A stretch of 64,000 bases of DNA from Duganella fentianensis (GCF_009857835.1 NZ_WWCL01000003.1:558001-622000), one strand, 5' to 3'. Shown: positions 35,522 through 44,439, counted from the first letter of the stretch. The notes: generated by a model from the letters alone, not told the origin. Numbers and translations: made by a program.

Positions 35522-36343
35522 TTAAGGTTTGACGAACTTCAGGGTCATGCGGTCGCTCTCGCCTATGGCCTGATACTTGGCGCGGTCCTCATCCTTGTTG
35601 GTATAGGTCGGTGGCAGCGCCCACACACCGCCTTTGTGGTCGGCCATATCTTTCGGATTGGCGTTGACTTCCGACTTGGCGGCCAGCCTGAAGCCGGCCG
35701 CTTCGGCCAGACTGATCACATACTTCTCGTGCATATAGCCGCTGCTGGCGCTGGCGTCCTGCATTTTGCTGTCGGGCAGTCGGTGCTCGACGACGCCGAA
35801 CACACCGCCTTTTTTCAGGCTGGTGTAGACGCTGCCGAACAGCGCTTTCAGATTATCCGGGCCGGTCGGCATCCAGTTGTGGATGTTACGGAAGGTCAGC
35901 ACCATGTCCACGCTGCCGGCCGGTGCAAACGCATAGGCGCCGCGCGACGGGACGAACACGCCCAGTGCGACCTTGTTGTACACCTCGGGTCTGGTGTTCA
36001 GGCGGGCCAGAAAACGCTCGGCCGATTTGCGCTCGGCTTCGCCGGGCGCCGCCAGATCAGGGCCGGCCGCGATCAGCTTGCCCCGTTCGCGCAGATACGG
36101 TGCCAGTATCTCCGTGTACCAGCCGCCGCCGGGGGCCAGTTCCACCACCGTCATGCCGGGCTGGATGCCGAAGAAGTTCAGCGTTTCGTAGGGATGGCGG
36201 TAGACGTCGCGTGCGACGTTTTCCGGCGTGCGCGATGGGGCGGCAATGGCTGCCTTGAGTGCCGCATCTTCTGCAGCGGTGGCGCCAGCGGCAGCGCAGA
36301 CTAGCAGCGTGCCTGCCAGTGCCGACAGGATGGAACGTTTCAT
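35522..36343 (-). CDS. Exported class I SAM-dependent methyltransferase-like protein
   Basis: A 273-residue protein with a signal peptide (1-23, ending ATAA) and a class I methyltransferase fold. The SAM loop is VVELAPGGGWYTEILAP, and a later acidic strand reads SVDMVLTFRNIHNW. It matches the group of predicted periplasmic methyltransferases (COG4798 type). Export is puzzling because SAM is not expected in the periplasm. I chose ATG 36343 because GAGGAG precedes it and it yields a clean signal peptide; the longer open frame from 36478 runs through upstream repeats. The gene is divergent from the TldD/MoxR operon. Confidence 0.86.
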   Translation of the reverse strand: MKRSILSALAGTLLVCAAAGATAAEDAALKAAIAAPSRTPENVARDVYRHPYETLNFFGIQPGMTVVELAPGGGWYTEILAPYLRERGKLIAAGPDLAAPGEAERKSAERFLARLNTRPEVYNKVALGVFVPSRGAYAFAPAGSVDMVLTFRNIHNWMPTGPDNLKALFGSVYTSLKKGGVFGVVEHRLPDSKMQDASASSGYMHEKYVISLAEAAGFRLAAKSEVNANPKDMADHKGGVWALPPTYTNKDEDRAKYQAIGESDRMTLKFVKP

Positions 36344-36459
36344 ACGAAATCTCCTCGGGTTGCAGTATCGGGTAACACGCCGCAGCGCGTCCAGCGCGAT
36401 GATCGGCCAAGCTTGTCGTAAGGTCAAGCAAATACCACGAGGGTGATCGGGGTATTCCG

Positions 36460-36499
36460 GCGGACACAGTGCGGACACTGGGCGGACAGTTTGCGGACA
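36460..36499. repeat. Four helically phased GCGGACA direct repeats
   Basis: GCGGACA occurs at 36460, 36471, 36482 and 36493. The spacers are four unlike bases each (CAGT, CTGG, GTTT), so every copy starts exactly 11 bases after the last and all lie on one face of the helix. The conserved heptamers with divergent spacers suggest repeated binding of one regulator. Confidence 0.75.
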
Positions 36500-36544
36500 C
36501 CGCTGCGGCCGAAATGGCCGGTTTCAGGCGCTGGCAGCGACAGA

Positions 36545-36572
36545 TTGCGTGCTGCAATCGATGGCATATATT
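36545..36572 (+). promoter_or_regulatory. Candidate sigma70 promoter of the TldD/MoxR operon
   Basis: A -35-like TTGCGT (36545-36550) and a -10-like TATATT (36567-36572) are separated by 16 bases. The pair is 46 bases downstream of the phased repeats, giving a leader of about 155 bases to the first TldD start. Confidence 0.4.
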
Positions 36573-36733
36573 TTGCCTGTACCGTAGCTTAATCTGGCGC
36601 TAAGATTGCATTACCGGCCATTTTAGCGGTGGATATGTCAGGTGCAGTAGAACGTAGAAAACGGCGGAGCAAAACTCTAGCCGTGGCCAGCAGGCCAGTC
36701 TTCCCAACCTAGTTGTGACACTCTGGAGATACG

Positions 36734-38371
36734 ATGGAACGACGTGCATTCCTCAATATAAGTAGTCTGGCGCTGGGCACCATGCTGTTGCCCGCCTTCG
36801 GCCGCGCGATTGCGGCAGAAGATCTGCTCAAGCCAGTCGCCCTGCAATTCAAGAAGATGCTGGCCGATACCGCGATGACGGCGGCAACCCAGGCCGGCGC
36901 CTCCTACTGCGACGTGCGGGTAGGGCGCTATCTGAACCAGTTCATCACCACCCGTGACCTGAACGTGGAAAACGTGGTCAACACGGAATCGGCCGGTGTC
37001 GGCATCCGCGTGATCGCCGGTGGCGCCTACGGCTTTGCTGCGACCAACGACATGAGTGCCGACGGCGTGGCCGCTGCCGCCCGTCAGGCCGTGGCGATCG
37101 CCAAGGCCAATGCCAAACTGCAGACCGAGCCGCTGATACTGGCGCCTGTCAAAGGCGTGGGCGAAGTGACATGGGCCACGCCTATCGTCAAGGACTGGCG
37201 TACCGTACCTATCAAGGAAAAGGCCGAGCTGCTGATCGCGGCCAACAAGGCCGGCATGGAAGGTGGCGCCAACTTCATGCAGTCGCTGCTGTTCCAGGTG
37301 AACCAGCAGAAGTACTTCGCTTCCACCGATGGTTCCTACATCGATCAGGATATGCATCGCCTGTGGATGCCCGTCTTCGCTACCGCCGTCGACCAGAAGA
37401 CCAACAAGTTCCGCTCGCGCCAGGGCCTGTCGGCACCGGTCGGCATGGGCTATGAATACCTCGACGCGCGTCCCGAACACAAGATCAAGGCGGCCGGCGG
37501 CGTGACCACGCTGTACACCAAGTCCTACGATCTGATCGAAGATGCGCGTGCGGCCGGCAAGCAGGCCAAGGCCAAGCTGACGGCCAAATCCGTCGAGCCG
37601 GGCAAATACGATCTGGTGCTGTCGCCGGAACACCTGTGGCTGACCATCCACGAATCCGTCGGCCACCCGACCGAACTCGATCGCGTGCTCGGCTACGAAG
37701 CCAACTACGCCGGTACCAGCTTCGCCACACTCGATAAATGGCAGACCAAGACGTTCAAATATGGTTCGGAGCACGTCAACATCGTGGCCGACAAGACCAC
37801 CCCGGGCTCGCTCGGCAATGTGGGCTACGACGATGAAGGCGTCAAATGCAAGCGCTGGGACATCATCAAGGACGGCATTCTGGTCAACTATCAGGCCACG
37901 CGCGATCAGGCCCACATCATCGGCGAGAAAGAGTCGCACGGCTGCTCGTACGCCGATAACTGGAGCAGCGTGCAGTTCCAGCGTATGCCTAACGTCTCGC
38001 TGGCAGCCGGCAAGAAGAAGCTGACGCCGGACGAAATGATCAAGGACGTCAAGAAGGGCATTTACATCGTCGGCGACGGCTCTTTCTCGATCGACCAGCA
38101 GCGCTACAACTTCCAGTTTGGCGGCCAGCTGTTCTACGAAATCAAGGACGGCAAGATCGGTCAGATGCTGGAAGACGTGGCCTATCAATCGAATACCCAG
38201 GAGTTCTGGAATGCCTGCGTGGGCATCTGCGACGAGCGCGACTGGCGCATGGGCGGTTCCTTCTTCGATGGTAAGGGACAGCCGTCGCAGGTTTCGGTGG
38301 TGTCGCATGGCGCAAGTACCACGCGCTTCAACGGCATCAACGTCATTAACACCGCACGCAAAATCGGCTAA
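36734..38371 (+). CDS. TldD-type metalloprotease with Tat-like signal (copy 1)
   Basis: A 545-residue TldD-family zinc protease subunit. TldD/TldE heterodimers trim unfolded peptides, as in microcin B17 maturation and CcdA turnover. The zinc helix is HESVGHPTELDR, matching the family HEAxGHxxExD. The C-terminal Cys-containing block (ICDERDWRMGGSFF...GKGQPSQV) matches the third metal site of TldD. Residues 1-27 are unusual: MERRAFLNIS, a hydrophobic run and an AIA cleavage site look like a twin-arginine export signal, whereas ordinary TldD is cytoplasmic. The partner TldE-type gene starts 17 bases later. The second copy downstream has the same length. Confidence 0.92.
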   Translation: MERRAFLNISSLALGTMLLPAFGRAIAAEDLLKPVALQFKKMLADTAMTAATQAGASYCDVRVGRYLNQFITTRDLNVENVVNTESAGVGIRVIAGGAYGFAATNDMSADGVAAAARQAVAIAKANAKLQTEPLILAPVKGVGEVTWATPIVKDWRTVPIKEKAELLIAANKAGMEGGANFMQSLLFQVNQQKYFASTDGSYIDQDMHRLWMPVFATAVDQKTNKFRSRQGLSAPVGMGYEYLDARPEHKIKAAGGVTTLYTKSYDLIEDARAAGKQAKAKLTAKSVEPGKYDLVLSPEHLWLTIHESVGHPTELDRVLGYEANYAGTSFATLDKWQTKTFKYGSEHVNIVADKTTPGSLGNVGYDDEGVKCKRWDIIKDGILVNYQATRDQAHIIGEKESHGCSYADNWSSVQFQRMPNVSLAAGKKKLTPDEMIKDVKKGIYIVGDGSFSIDQQRYNFQFGGQLFYEIKDGKIGQMLEDVAYQSNTQEFWNACVGICDERDWRMGGSFFDGKGQPSQVSVVSHGASTTRFNGINVINTARKIG

Positions 38372-38388
38372 GCCCTGGAGATCACGAG

Positions 38389-39726
38389 ATGAAGAATTTG
38401 AGTCAAGACGAAGCAAAACAGATTTGCGACAAGGTGCTGTCCTACTCCACGGCTGACCAGTGCGAAGTGAACATCAACGGTAGCCGCAAGGGCAATATCC
38501 GTTATGCGCGCAATGCCGTATCCACGGCCGGTCTGATCGAAGATACCCAGCTGGTGGTATCGGTCGCCTTCGGCAAAAAGCAGGGCACGGCGACGATTAA
38601 CGAGTTCGATGACAAGTCGCTGGAAAAAGCCGTGCGCCGCGCGGAAGATCTGGCCAGGCTGGCTCCGGAGAATCCGGAATTCATGCCGACCCCGGACAAG
38701 CAGGTATTCCGTGCCAGCGATACCTACTTCCAGAAGACCGCCGACATCGATCCGGAGTTCCGTGCGCAGGTGGCAGCCTACAGCATCGAGAACAGCAAGA
38801 AGAACAAGCTGGTAGCAGCCGGTTTCTTCAGCGATAACGCCACCTTCAATGCCGTGGCCAACTCGAAAGGCGTGTTCGGCTTCCAGCGCGATACCGGGCT
38901 GGATTTCACCGTGACCGTGCGTACCGAAGATGGCCGTGGTTCGGGCTGGGCCAAGCGCAGCGTGGGCGACGTCAACAAGTTCGATGCGCGCGAAGCATCG
39001 AATGTGGCGATCGAAAAAGCTCTGCGCTCGGTAGATGCCAAGGCACTGGAGCCGGGCCGCTACACGGTGATTCTGGAGCCGGCTGCGACCTCGGACCTGC
39101 TGGGCTTTATGTTCTCCGGATTCGATGCGCGCCAGGCCGACGAAGGCCGCAGCTTCCTGTCCAAGAAAGGCGGCGGCAACCGTCTGGGCGAGAAGCTGTT
39201 CGACGAGCAGGTGAATGTCTGGTCCGATCCGTGGGATAAGGACGTGGCCGTGCTGCCGTGGGATGGCGGCAGCCTGCTGGCGCGCGAACGTCAGGACATC
39301 ATCAAGGGCGGTAAAGTGGCCAATCTGGGCTACTCGACCTACTGGGCCAAGAAGCAGGGCAAGCGCGCGGTGGGCACGCCCGGCAACATCATCATGGCCG
39401 GTACCAGCAAATCGACCGAAGAGCTGATCGCCAATACCAAGAAGGGTGTACTGGTCACCCGTACCTGGTATATCCGTATGGTCGATCCGCAATCGGTGCT
39501 GCTGACCGGTCTGACCCGCGATGGTACGTTCTACATCGAGAACGGCAAGATCAAGCACCCGATCAAGAACTTCCGCTTCAACGAAAGCCCGGTCACGATG
39601 CTGAACAACATCGAAGAGCTGGGCCGGCCGGAAATCCTGTCGGGTGACGAGTCGCAGTTCCAGCTGTTGATTCCGGCCATGAAGGTACGTGACTTCAACT
39701 TCACCTCGCTGTCGGATGCCGTTTAA
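38389..39726 (+). CDS. TldE/PmbA-type partner subunit (copy 1)
   Basis: A 445-residue TldE/PmbA-family protein, the subunit that pairs with TldD and lacks the HExxxH zinc helix. Recognisable family blocks include RYARNAVSTAGL near the N terminus, KALEPGRYTVILEPAA in the middle, and VTRTWYIRMVDPQSVLLTGLTRDGTF near the C terminus. No signal peptide is present, in contrast to its TldD partner. It ends with the same FNFTSLSDAV as copy 2. A strong hairpin lies between this gene and the second TldD gene. Confidence 0.92.
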   Translation: MKNLSQDEAKQICDKVLSYSTADQCEVNINGSRKGNIRYARNAVSTAGLIEDTQLVVSVAFGKKQGTATINEFDDKSLEKAVRRAEDLARLAPENPEFMPTPDKQVFRASDTYFQKTADIDPEFRAQVAAYSIENSKKNKLVAAGFFSDNATFNAVANSKGVFGFQRDTGLDFTVTVRTEDGRGSGWAKRSVGDVNKFDAREASNVAIEKALRSVDAKALEPGRYTVILEPAATSDLLGFMFSGFDARQADEGRSFLSKKGGGNRLGEKLFDEQVNVWSDPWDKDVAVLPWDGGSLLARERQDIIKGGKVANLGYSTYWAKKQGKRAVGTPGNIIMAGTSKSTEELIANTKKGVLVTRTWYIRMVDPQSVLLTGLTRDGTFYIENGKIKHPIKNFRFNESPVTMLNNIEELGRPEILSGDESQFQLLIPAMKVRDFNFTSLSDAV

Positions 39727-39742
39727 GGTCAGGTAGTTACCG

Positions 39743-39772
39743 GGGCCGGAAGCTATTCCGGCCCTGTTTTCA
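39743..39772 (+). terminator. Terminator-like hairpin inside the TldD/MoxR operon
   Basis: A 9-bp stem GGGCCGGAA / TTCCGGCCC with a GCTA loop is followed by TGTTTTCATTT. It sits in the 61-base gap between TldD/TldE pair 1 and pair 2. It may end some transcripts or protect the 3' end of pair 1 mRNA, giving unequal expression of the two pairs. Confidence 0.6.
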
Positions 39773-39787
39773 TTTCAGGGAGTTATT

Positions 39788-41425
39788 GTGGAACGACGTT
39801 CATTTCTCAAGATAGGCGCTGCCGCTGGCGGTAGCCTGCTGATTCCGGTGTTTGGCCATGCCATCGCCGCGGAAGAGCTGCTCAACCCCATGGCGGTGCA
39901 GTACAAGAAAGCGCTGGCCGATGCGGCCATGAACGCCGCCACGCAGGCCGGTGCCAGTTATTGCGACGTACGCATAGGCCGCTACCTGAACCAGTTCCTG
40001 ACCACGCGCGATCTGAACGTGGAAAACATCGTCAACACGGAATCATCCGGTGTCGGCGTGCGCGTCATCGCCAACGGAGCCTACGGCTTCTGCTCGACCA
40101 ATGTGATGACGCCCGACTCGGTGGTGGCCGCAGCACGTCAGGCGGTGGCGATTGCCCGCGCCAATGCCAGGCTGCAGAGCGAGCCTGTGGTGCTGGCACC
40201 TGTCAAAGGCGTAGGCGAAGTGGCCTGGGCCACGCCATTCAAGAAGGACTGGCGTACGGTGCCCATCAAGGAAAAAGCCGAGATGCTGATCGCGGCCAAC
40301 AAGGCCGGTCTGGAAGCGGGAGCCAGCTTCATGGCGGCCAATCTGTTCCAGGTAAATCAGCAGAAGTATTTTGCTTCCACCGATGGCTCCTACATCGATC
40401 AGGACATCCATCGTCTGTGGTCGCCATTGACGGCAACGGCCGTCGATAAGACCACCAACCGTTTCCGTACCCGTGACGGCCTGTCTTCGCCGGCCAGCAT
40501 GGGCTATGAATTCTTCGATGCCAAGCCGGCCAACAAGGTTGCCGCTGCCGGTGGTGTTACCACGCTGTACAAGGGCGCTTACGATCTGATCGAGGATGCC
40601 CGTGCGGCGGGCCGTCAGGCGCGCGAAAAACTGAGCGCCAAATCCGTCGAGCCGGGCAAATACGATCTGGTGCTGTCGCCGGAACACCTGTTCCTGACCA
40701 TCCATGAGTCGGTCGGCCACGCCACCGAGCTCGATCGCGTGCTGGGCTACGAAGCTAACTACGCTGGCACCAGCTTCGCTACGCTCGATAAATGGCGTGC
40801 CAAGAATTTCAAGTACGGCTCCGACATCGTCAACTTCGTCGCTGACAAAACCACCCCCGGCTCGCTGGGTTGCGTGGGTTACGACGACGAAGGTGTGGCG
40901 TCCAAGCGCTGGGACCTTATCCGCAATGGCATCCTGGTCAACTATCAGGCCACGCGCGACCAGGCCGCCATCATCGGCGAGAAGGAATCGCATGGCTGTT
41001 CGTACGCCGATAGCTGGAGCAGCGTGCAGTTCCAGCGCATGCCTAACGTGTCGCTGGAAGCGGGCAAGCAGAAGCTGACGCCGGACGAAATGGTCAAGGA
41101 CGTCAAGAAGGGTATCTACATCCTTGGCCGCGGTTCGTATTCGATAGACCAGCAGCGCTACAACTTCCAGTTTGGCGGCCAGCTGTATTTCGAAATCAAG
41201 AACGGCAAGATCACCAACCCTATCGAAGACGTGGCCTATCAGTCGAACACGCAGGAATTCTGGAATGCCTGCTCTGCCCTGTGCGACGAACGCGACTGGC
41301 GTATGGGCGGCTCCTTCTTCGACGGCAAGGGCCAGCCTAGTCAGGTCAGCGCCGTATCGCATGGTTCACCTACCACACGTTTCAATGGTATCAACGTCAT
41401 TAACACTGCCCGCAAAATAGGATAA
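39788..41425 (+). CDS. TldD-type metalloprotease with Tat signal (copy 2)
   Basis: A second 545-residue TldD-family protein. The zinc helix is HESVGHATELDR, and the C-terminal Cys block is LCDERDWRMGGSFF. The N terminus MERRSFLKIGAAAGGS with an AIA cleavage region is a near-consensus twin-arginine signal (RRxFLK), stronger than in copy 1. It uses a GTG start at 39788 preceded by AGGGAG. Equal length and matching residues throughout show that it arose by tandem duplication of the pair. Its TldE-type partner begins three bases after its stop. Confidence 0.92.
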   Translation: MERRSFLKIGAAAGGSLLIPVFGHAIAAEELLNPMAVQYKKALADAAMNAATQAGASYCDVRIGRYLNQFLTTRDLNVENIVNTESSGVGVRVIANGAYGFCSTNVMTPDSVVAAARQAVAIARANARLQSEPVVLAPVKGVGEVAWATPFKKDWRTVPIKEKAEMLIAANKAGLEAGASFMAANLFQVNQQKYFASTDGSYIDQDIHRLWSPLTATAVDKTTNRFRTRDGLSSPASMGYEFFDAKPANKVAAAGGVTTLYKGAYDLIEDARAAGRQAREKLSAKSVEPGKYDLVLSPEHLFLTIHESVGHATELDRVLGYEANYAGTSFATLDKWRAKNFKYGSDIVNFVADKTTPGSLGCVGYDDEGVASKRWDLIRNGILVNYQATRDQAAIIGEKESHGCSYADSWSSVQFQRMPNVSLEAGKQKLTPDEMVKDVKKGIYILGRGSYSIDQQRYNFQFGGQLYFEIKNGKITNPIEDVAYQSNTQEFWNACSALCDERDWRMGGSFFDGKGQPSQVSAVSHGSPTTRFNGINVINTARKIG

Positions 41426-41428
41426 GCC

Positions 41429-42766
41429 ATGAAGATCCTCACTCAGGAAGAAACCAAGCGTATCTGCGACAAGGTGATCGGTTTTTCACACGCTGACGAA
41501 TGCCGTGTGCAGATGAATGGCAGCCGTCAGGGCAATGTCCGCTATGCGCGCAACAGCGTATCGACGGCCGGGCTGGTGGAAAATACCCAGCTCACCGTCA
41601 GCGTCGCTTTTGGCAAGCGTCAGGGCACGGCGTCGATCAACGAGTTCGATGACAAGTCGCTGGAAAAGGCGGTGCGCCGTGCCGAGGATGTAGCGCGGCT
41701 GGCACCGGAAAATCCCGAGTTCCTGCCTGCCATCAGTCAGCAGGATTACAAGGCTAGCGCCACCTTCAGCGACGCTACCGCAGCCATTGATCCCGAATAC
41801 CGCGCCGAAGTGGCTGCGACCAGCATCAACGCCTGCCGCAAGCAGGGCCTGGTGGCGGCAGGATTTTTTGTCGATACCACGGGCTTTGCCACTATCGCCA
41901 ATTCGAATGGCGTGTTTGGCCATCAGAGCTACAGCGATCTGGATTTCACCGTCACCACCCGCACCGAAGATGGACGCGGTTCGGGCTGGGCTACCCGTTC
42001 GGCCACCGATGCGCGCCGGTTTGATGCGCGTGAAGCATCGGAAATCGCAATAGAAAAAGCCTTGCGCTCGGTGGAAGCCAAGGCGCTGGAGCCGGGCCGC
42101 TACACGGTGATACTGGAACCGGCTGCCACCTCGGAAATCATAGGTCGCATGTTCGGCGCCTTCGATGCACGTCAGGCCGATGAAGGACGCAGCTTCCTGT
42201 CGAAGAAGGGCGGCGGCAACCGTCTCGGTGAAAAGCTGTTCGATGAACAGGTGAATGTCTGGGCCGATCCGTGGAACACGGAAGTGCCGGTGCTGCCATG
42301 GGACAATGCAACCATGCTGGCGCGCCACCGTACGGACGTCATCAAGGGCGGCCAGATTGCCTCGCTCGACTACACCCGCTTCTGGGCTGCCAAACAGGGG
42401 CAGCAGGCGTTTGGCCGTCATGGCAATATGATCATGGCCGGTGGCGGCAAGTCCACGGAAGAGCTGATCGCCAATACCAAGAAGGGCGTACTGGTGACGC
42501 GCACCTGGTATATCCGCATGGTCGATCCGCAATCGCTGCTGCTGACAGGCCTGACCCGCGACGGCACCTTCTACATCGAGAATGGCAAGATCAAGCACCC
42601 GATCAAGAACTTCCGCTTCAACGAGAGCCCCGTATCGATGCTGAACAATATCGAGGAGCTGGGCAAGCCGGTGGTGATAGGCGGTGACGAAGTGCGCTTC
42701 CAGATGCTGATTCCGCCGATGAAGGTGCGCGACTTTAATTTCACCTCGCTGTCGGACGCCGTCTGA
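41429..42766 (+). CDS. TldE/PmbA-type partner subunit (copy 2)
   Basis: A 445-residue paralogue of the TldE-type gene at 38389, sharing RYARNSVSTAGL, KALEPGRYTVILEPAA, the FLSKKGGGNRLGEKLFDEQV block and the C-terminal FNFTSLSDAV. Again there is no signal peptide. Differences are concentrated in residues about 110-165, a possible specificity region. Tight spacing to copy 2 TldD (three bases) suggests a dedicated heterodimer. The DUF4159 gene follows 18 bases later. Confidence 0.92.
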   Translation: MKILTQEETKRICDKVIGFSHADECRVQMNGSRQGNVRYARNSVSTAGLVENTQLTVSVAFGKRQGTASINEFDDKSLEKAVRRAEDVARLAPENPEFLPAISQQDYKASATFSDATAAIDPEYRAEVAATSINACRKQGLVAAGFFVDTTGFATIANSNGVFGHQSYSDLDFTVTTRTEDGRGSGWATRSATDARRFDAREASEIAIEKALRSVEAKALEPGRYTVILEPAATSEIIGRMFGAFDARQADEGRSFLSKKGGGNRLGEKLFDEQVNVWADPWNTEVPVLPWDNATMLARHRTDVIKGGQIASLDYTRFWAAKQGQQAFGRHGNMIMAGGGKSTEELIANTKKGVLVTRTWYIRMVDPQSLLLTGLTRDGTFYIENGKIKHPIKNFRFNESPVSMLNNIEELGKPVVIGGDEVRFQMLIPPMKVRDFNFTSLSDAV

Positions 42767-42784
42767 GGCAGCACGGGAAGTAGT

Positions 42785-43405
42785 GTGGCCAGTTACGATT
42801 TCTATTTCACCCGCCTGACTTACGAGTCGGGCGACTGGGATGTGGACATCCGCATGCCGAGCAATGTGCTCAACTCGCTGGTCGAATACACGACCCTGCG
42901 GGTGGATCCCGTTGAGCGCATCGTTGCGCTGTCCGACCCGAAGATGCTGGAAGCGCCGTTCTGCTATTTCGCCGGCCACAAGCTGGTGCAGTTCACGCCG
43001 GCCGAACGGCGCAATCTGGAGCGCTATATCCGTGGTGGCGGCTTCCTGTTCGTGGATGACTGCAACCACGATATCGATGGCCTGTTCGCCAAATCGTTCG
43101 AGGCCGAGATCGCCCGTATCTTCGGGGCGAAAGCCCTGCACAAGATACCCAACAACCATCCCGTGTATTCGAGCTTTTTCCACTTCGACGGGCCGCCGAA
43201 TACCAGCGTGGAGCTGAACGGCTGGGGTGACGATCTGGTGCACGACTATCTGAAGGCAGTGGAATTCGGTGGCCGCGTGCGGCTTTTGTACAGTAACAAG
43301 GACTACGGTTGCGAGTGGGATTACGACTTCCGCAACAAACGCTGGCTGGCGATCGATAACACCCGCTTTGCCGTCAACATCATTCAATACGCGTTGGGAG
43401 CTTGA
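42785..43405 (+). CDS. DUF4159 domain protein
   Basis: A 206-residue protein consisting almost entirely of a DUF4159 domain (RNLERYIRGGGFLFVDDCNHD, FAKSFEAEIARIFG, IPNNHPVYSSFFHFDG). DUF4159 is often found beside MoxR ATPase operons, and its fold is thought to resemble glutamine-amidotransferase-like domains, but its function is unknown. No signal peptide or membrane helix is seen. It starts with GTG after GGGAAG. It bridges the TldD/TldE pairs and the MoxR block with short gaps on both sides, so all belong to one transcription unit. Confidence 0.9.
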   Translation: MASYDFYFTRLTYESGDWDVDIRMPSNVLNSLVEYTTLRVDPVERIVALSDPKMLEAPFCYFAGHKLVQFTPAERRNLERYIRGGGFLFVDDCNHDIDGLFAKSFEAEIARIFGAKALHKIPNNHPVYSSFFHFDGPPNTSVELNGWGDDLVHDYLKAVEFGGRVRLLYSNKDYGCEWDYDFRNKRWLAIDNTRFAVNIIQYALGA

Positions 43406-43407
43406 TT

Positions 43408-44424
43408 TTGTCTACATTGATGCAGGCCGAAGGTGCCGTCGCCTGGAGCGAAAATGAAATCGGAGCGCTGTGTGCCAAGGTCACGGGGCTCAAGGCCAGC
43501 ATGGCGCGCGTGATCATCGGTCAGGAAAACGTGATCGATGCGCTCATCATCTGTCTGCTGGCTGGCGGCCACGCTCTGGTGGAAGGCGTGCCGGGGCTGG
43601 GCAAAACGCTGCTGGTGAAATCGCTGTCGCAGGCGACCGATATGGACTTCCATCGCGTGCAGTTCACGCCTGATCTGATGCCGTCCGATATCGTCGGCAC
43701 CGAGATACTGGAAGAAGACCATGCAACGGGCAAGCGCGAGTTCCGCTTCCAGCAGGGCCCGGTGTTCACCCAGGTGCTGCTGGCCGACGAGATCAATCGC
43801 GCTCCGCCCAAGACCCAGTCGGCACTGCTGGAAGCCATGCAGGAGCGCAGCGTCACGTTTGCAGGCCGCACCCACCGTCTGCCCAAACCCTTCTTCGTGC
43901 TGGCGACCCAGAACCCCATCGAGCAGGCCGGTACTTATCCGCTGCCGGAAGCACAGCTGGATCGCTTCCTGCTGCGCATCGATGTGGGCTATCCGACCGA
44001 GGCGGAAGAAATCGCCATGGTGTCGGCCACCACTCATACCGGCCTGCGCGATGCTGAGCCGGTGATGGATGTAGCGACCCTGCTGCGCTTGCAGCAGCTG
44101 GTGCGCGATATCGAGATCGGTGACCATCTGCTGGCCTATGCTACCCGGCTGATCCGCGCTACCCGTCCTGCACTGAGTACCGTGCCGGCCGTGCAGAAGC
44201 ATGTGGGCTGGGGTGCTGGCCCCCGTGCCGGACAGGCGCTGGTACTGGCTGCCAAGGCACGCGCGCTGATGCACCAGCGGCTGGCCGTTACGCGTGAAGA
44301 CATCGCCGAGATGCTGCTGCCGGTGCTGGCCCACCGCGTGCTGCGCAACTTCGAAGCGGAAGCGGACGGCATCGCCATCGCCGAGATTCTGCAAGCCCTG
44401 CGCGAACATATCCGCCCCGATTAA
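43408..44424 (+). CDS. MoxR family AAA+ ATPase
   Basis: A 338-residue AAA+ ATPase of the MoxR family, chaperone-like motors that act with vWA-domain proteins. Walker A is GVPGLGKT (60-67), Walker B is VLLADEIN (123-130), sensor 1 is LATQNPIEQAGTYPLPEAQLDRF, and a MoxR C-terminal helical lid follows. I chose a TTG at 43408 because GGGAG lies 7 bases upstream; an ATG at 43420 is the alternative, and a TTG at 43402 would overlap the preceding stop. DUF58 follows 15 bases later, the standard MoxR-DUF58 order. Confidence 0.94.
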   Translation: MSTLMQAEGAVAWSENEIGALCAKVTGLKASMARVIIGQENVIDALIICLLAGGHALVEGVPGLGKTLLVKSLSQATDMDFHRVQFTPDLMPSDIVGTEILEEDHATGKREFRFQQGPVFTQVLLADEINRAPPKTQSALLEAMQERSVTFAGRTHRLPKPFFVLATQNPIEQAGTYPLPEAQLDRFLLRIDVGYPTEAEEIAMVSATTHTGLRDAEPVMDVATLLRLQQLVRDIEIGDHLLAYATRLIRATRPALSTVPAVQKHVGWGAGPRAGQALVLAAKARALMHQRLAVTREDIAEMLLPVLAHRVLRNFEAEADGIAIAEILQALREHIRPD

Positions 44425-44439
44425 GGCCACACGCTGACG

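Larger units (their letters stand above)
36344..36733. other. Divergent regulatory region upstream of the TldD/MoxR operon
   Basis: 390 bases with no supported gene. It contains four GCGGACA repeats with an exact 11-base period (36460-36499) and a plausible sigma70 promoter pointing to the TldD genes (36545-36572). An open frame on the minus strand reaches into it but is only an upstream extension of the methyltransferase frame. Confidence 0.6.

Noticed and set aside
36344..36478. 45-residue N-terminal extension of the exported methyltransferase
   Set aside because: It would precede a typical signal peptide and read into the phased-repeat region; the inner ATG has GAGGAG.
36734..42766. Mobile element as cause of the TldD/TldE duplication
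   Set aside because: No transposase, terminal repeats or target duplications flank the pairs; a simple tandem duplication explains them.
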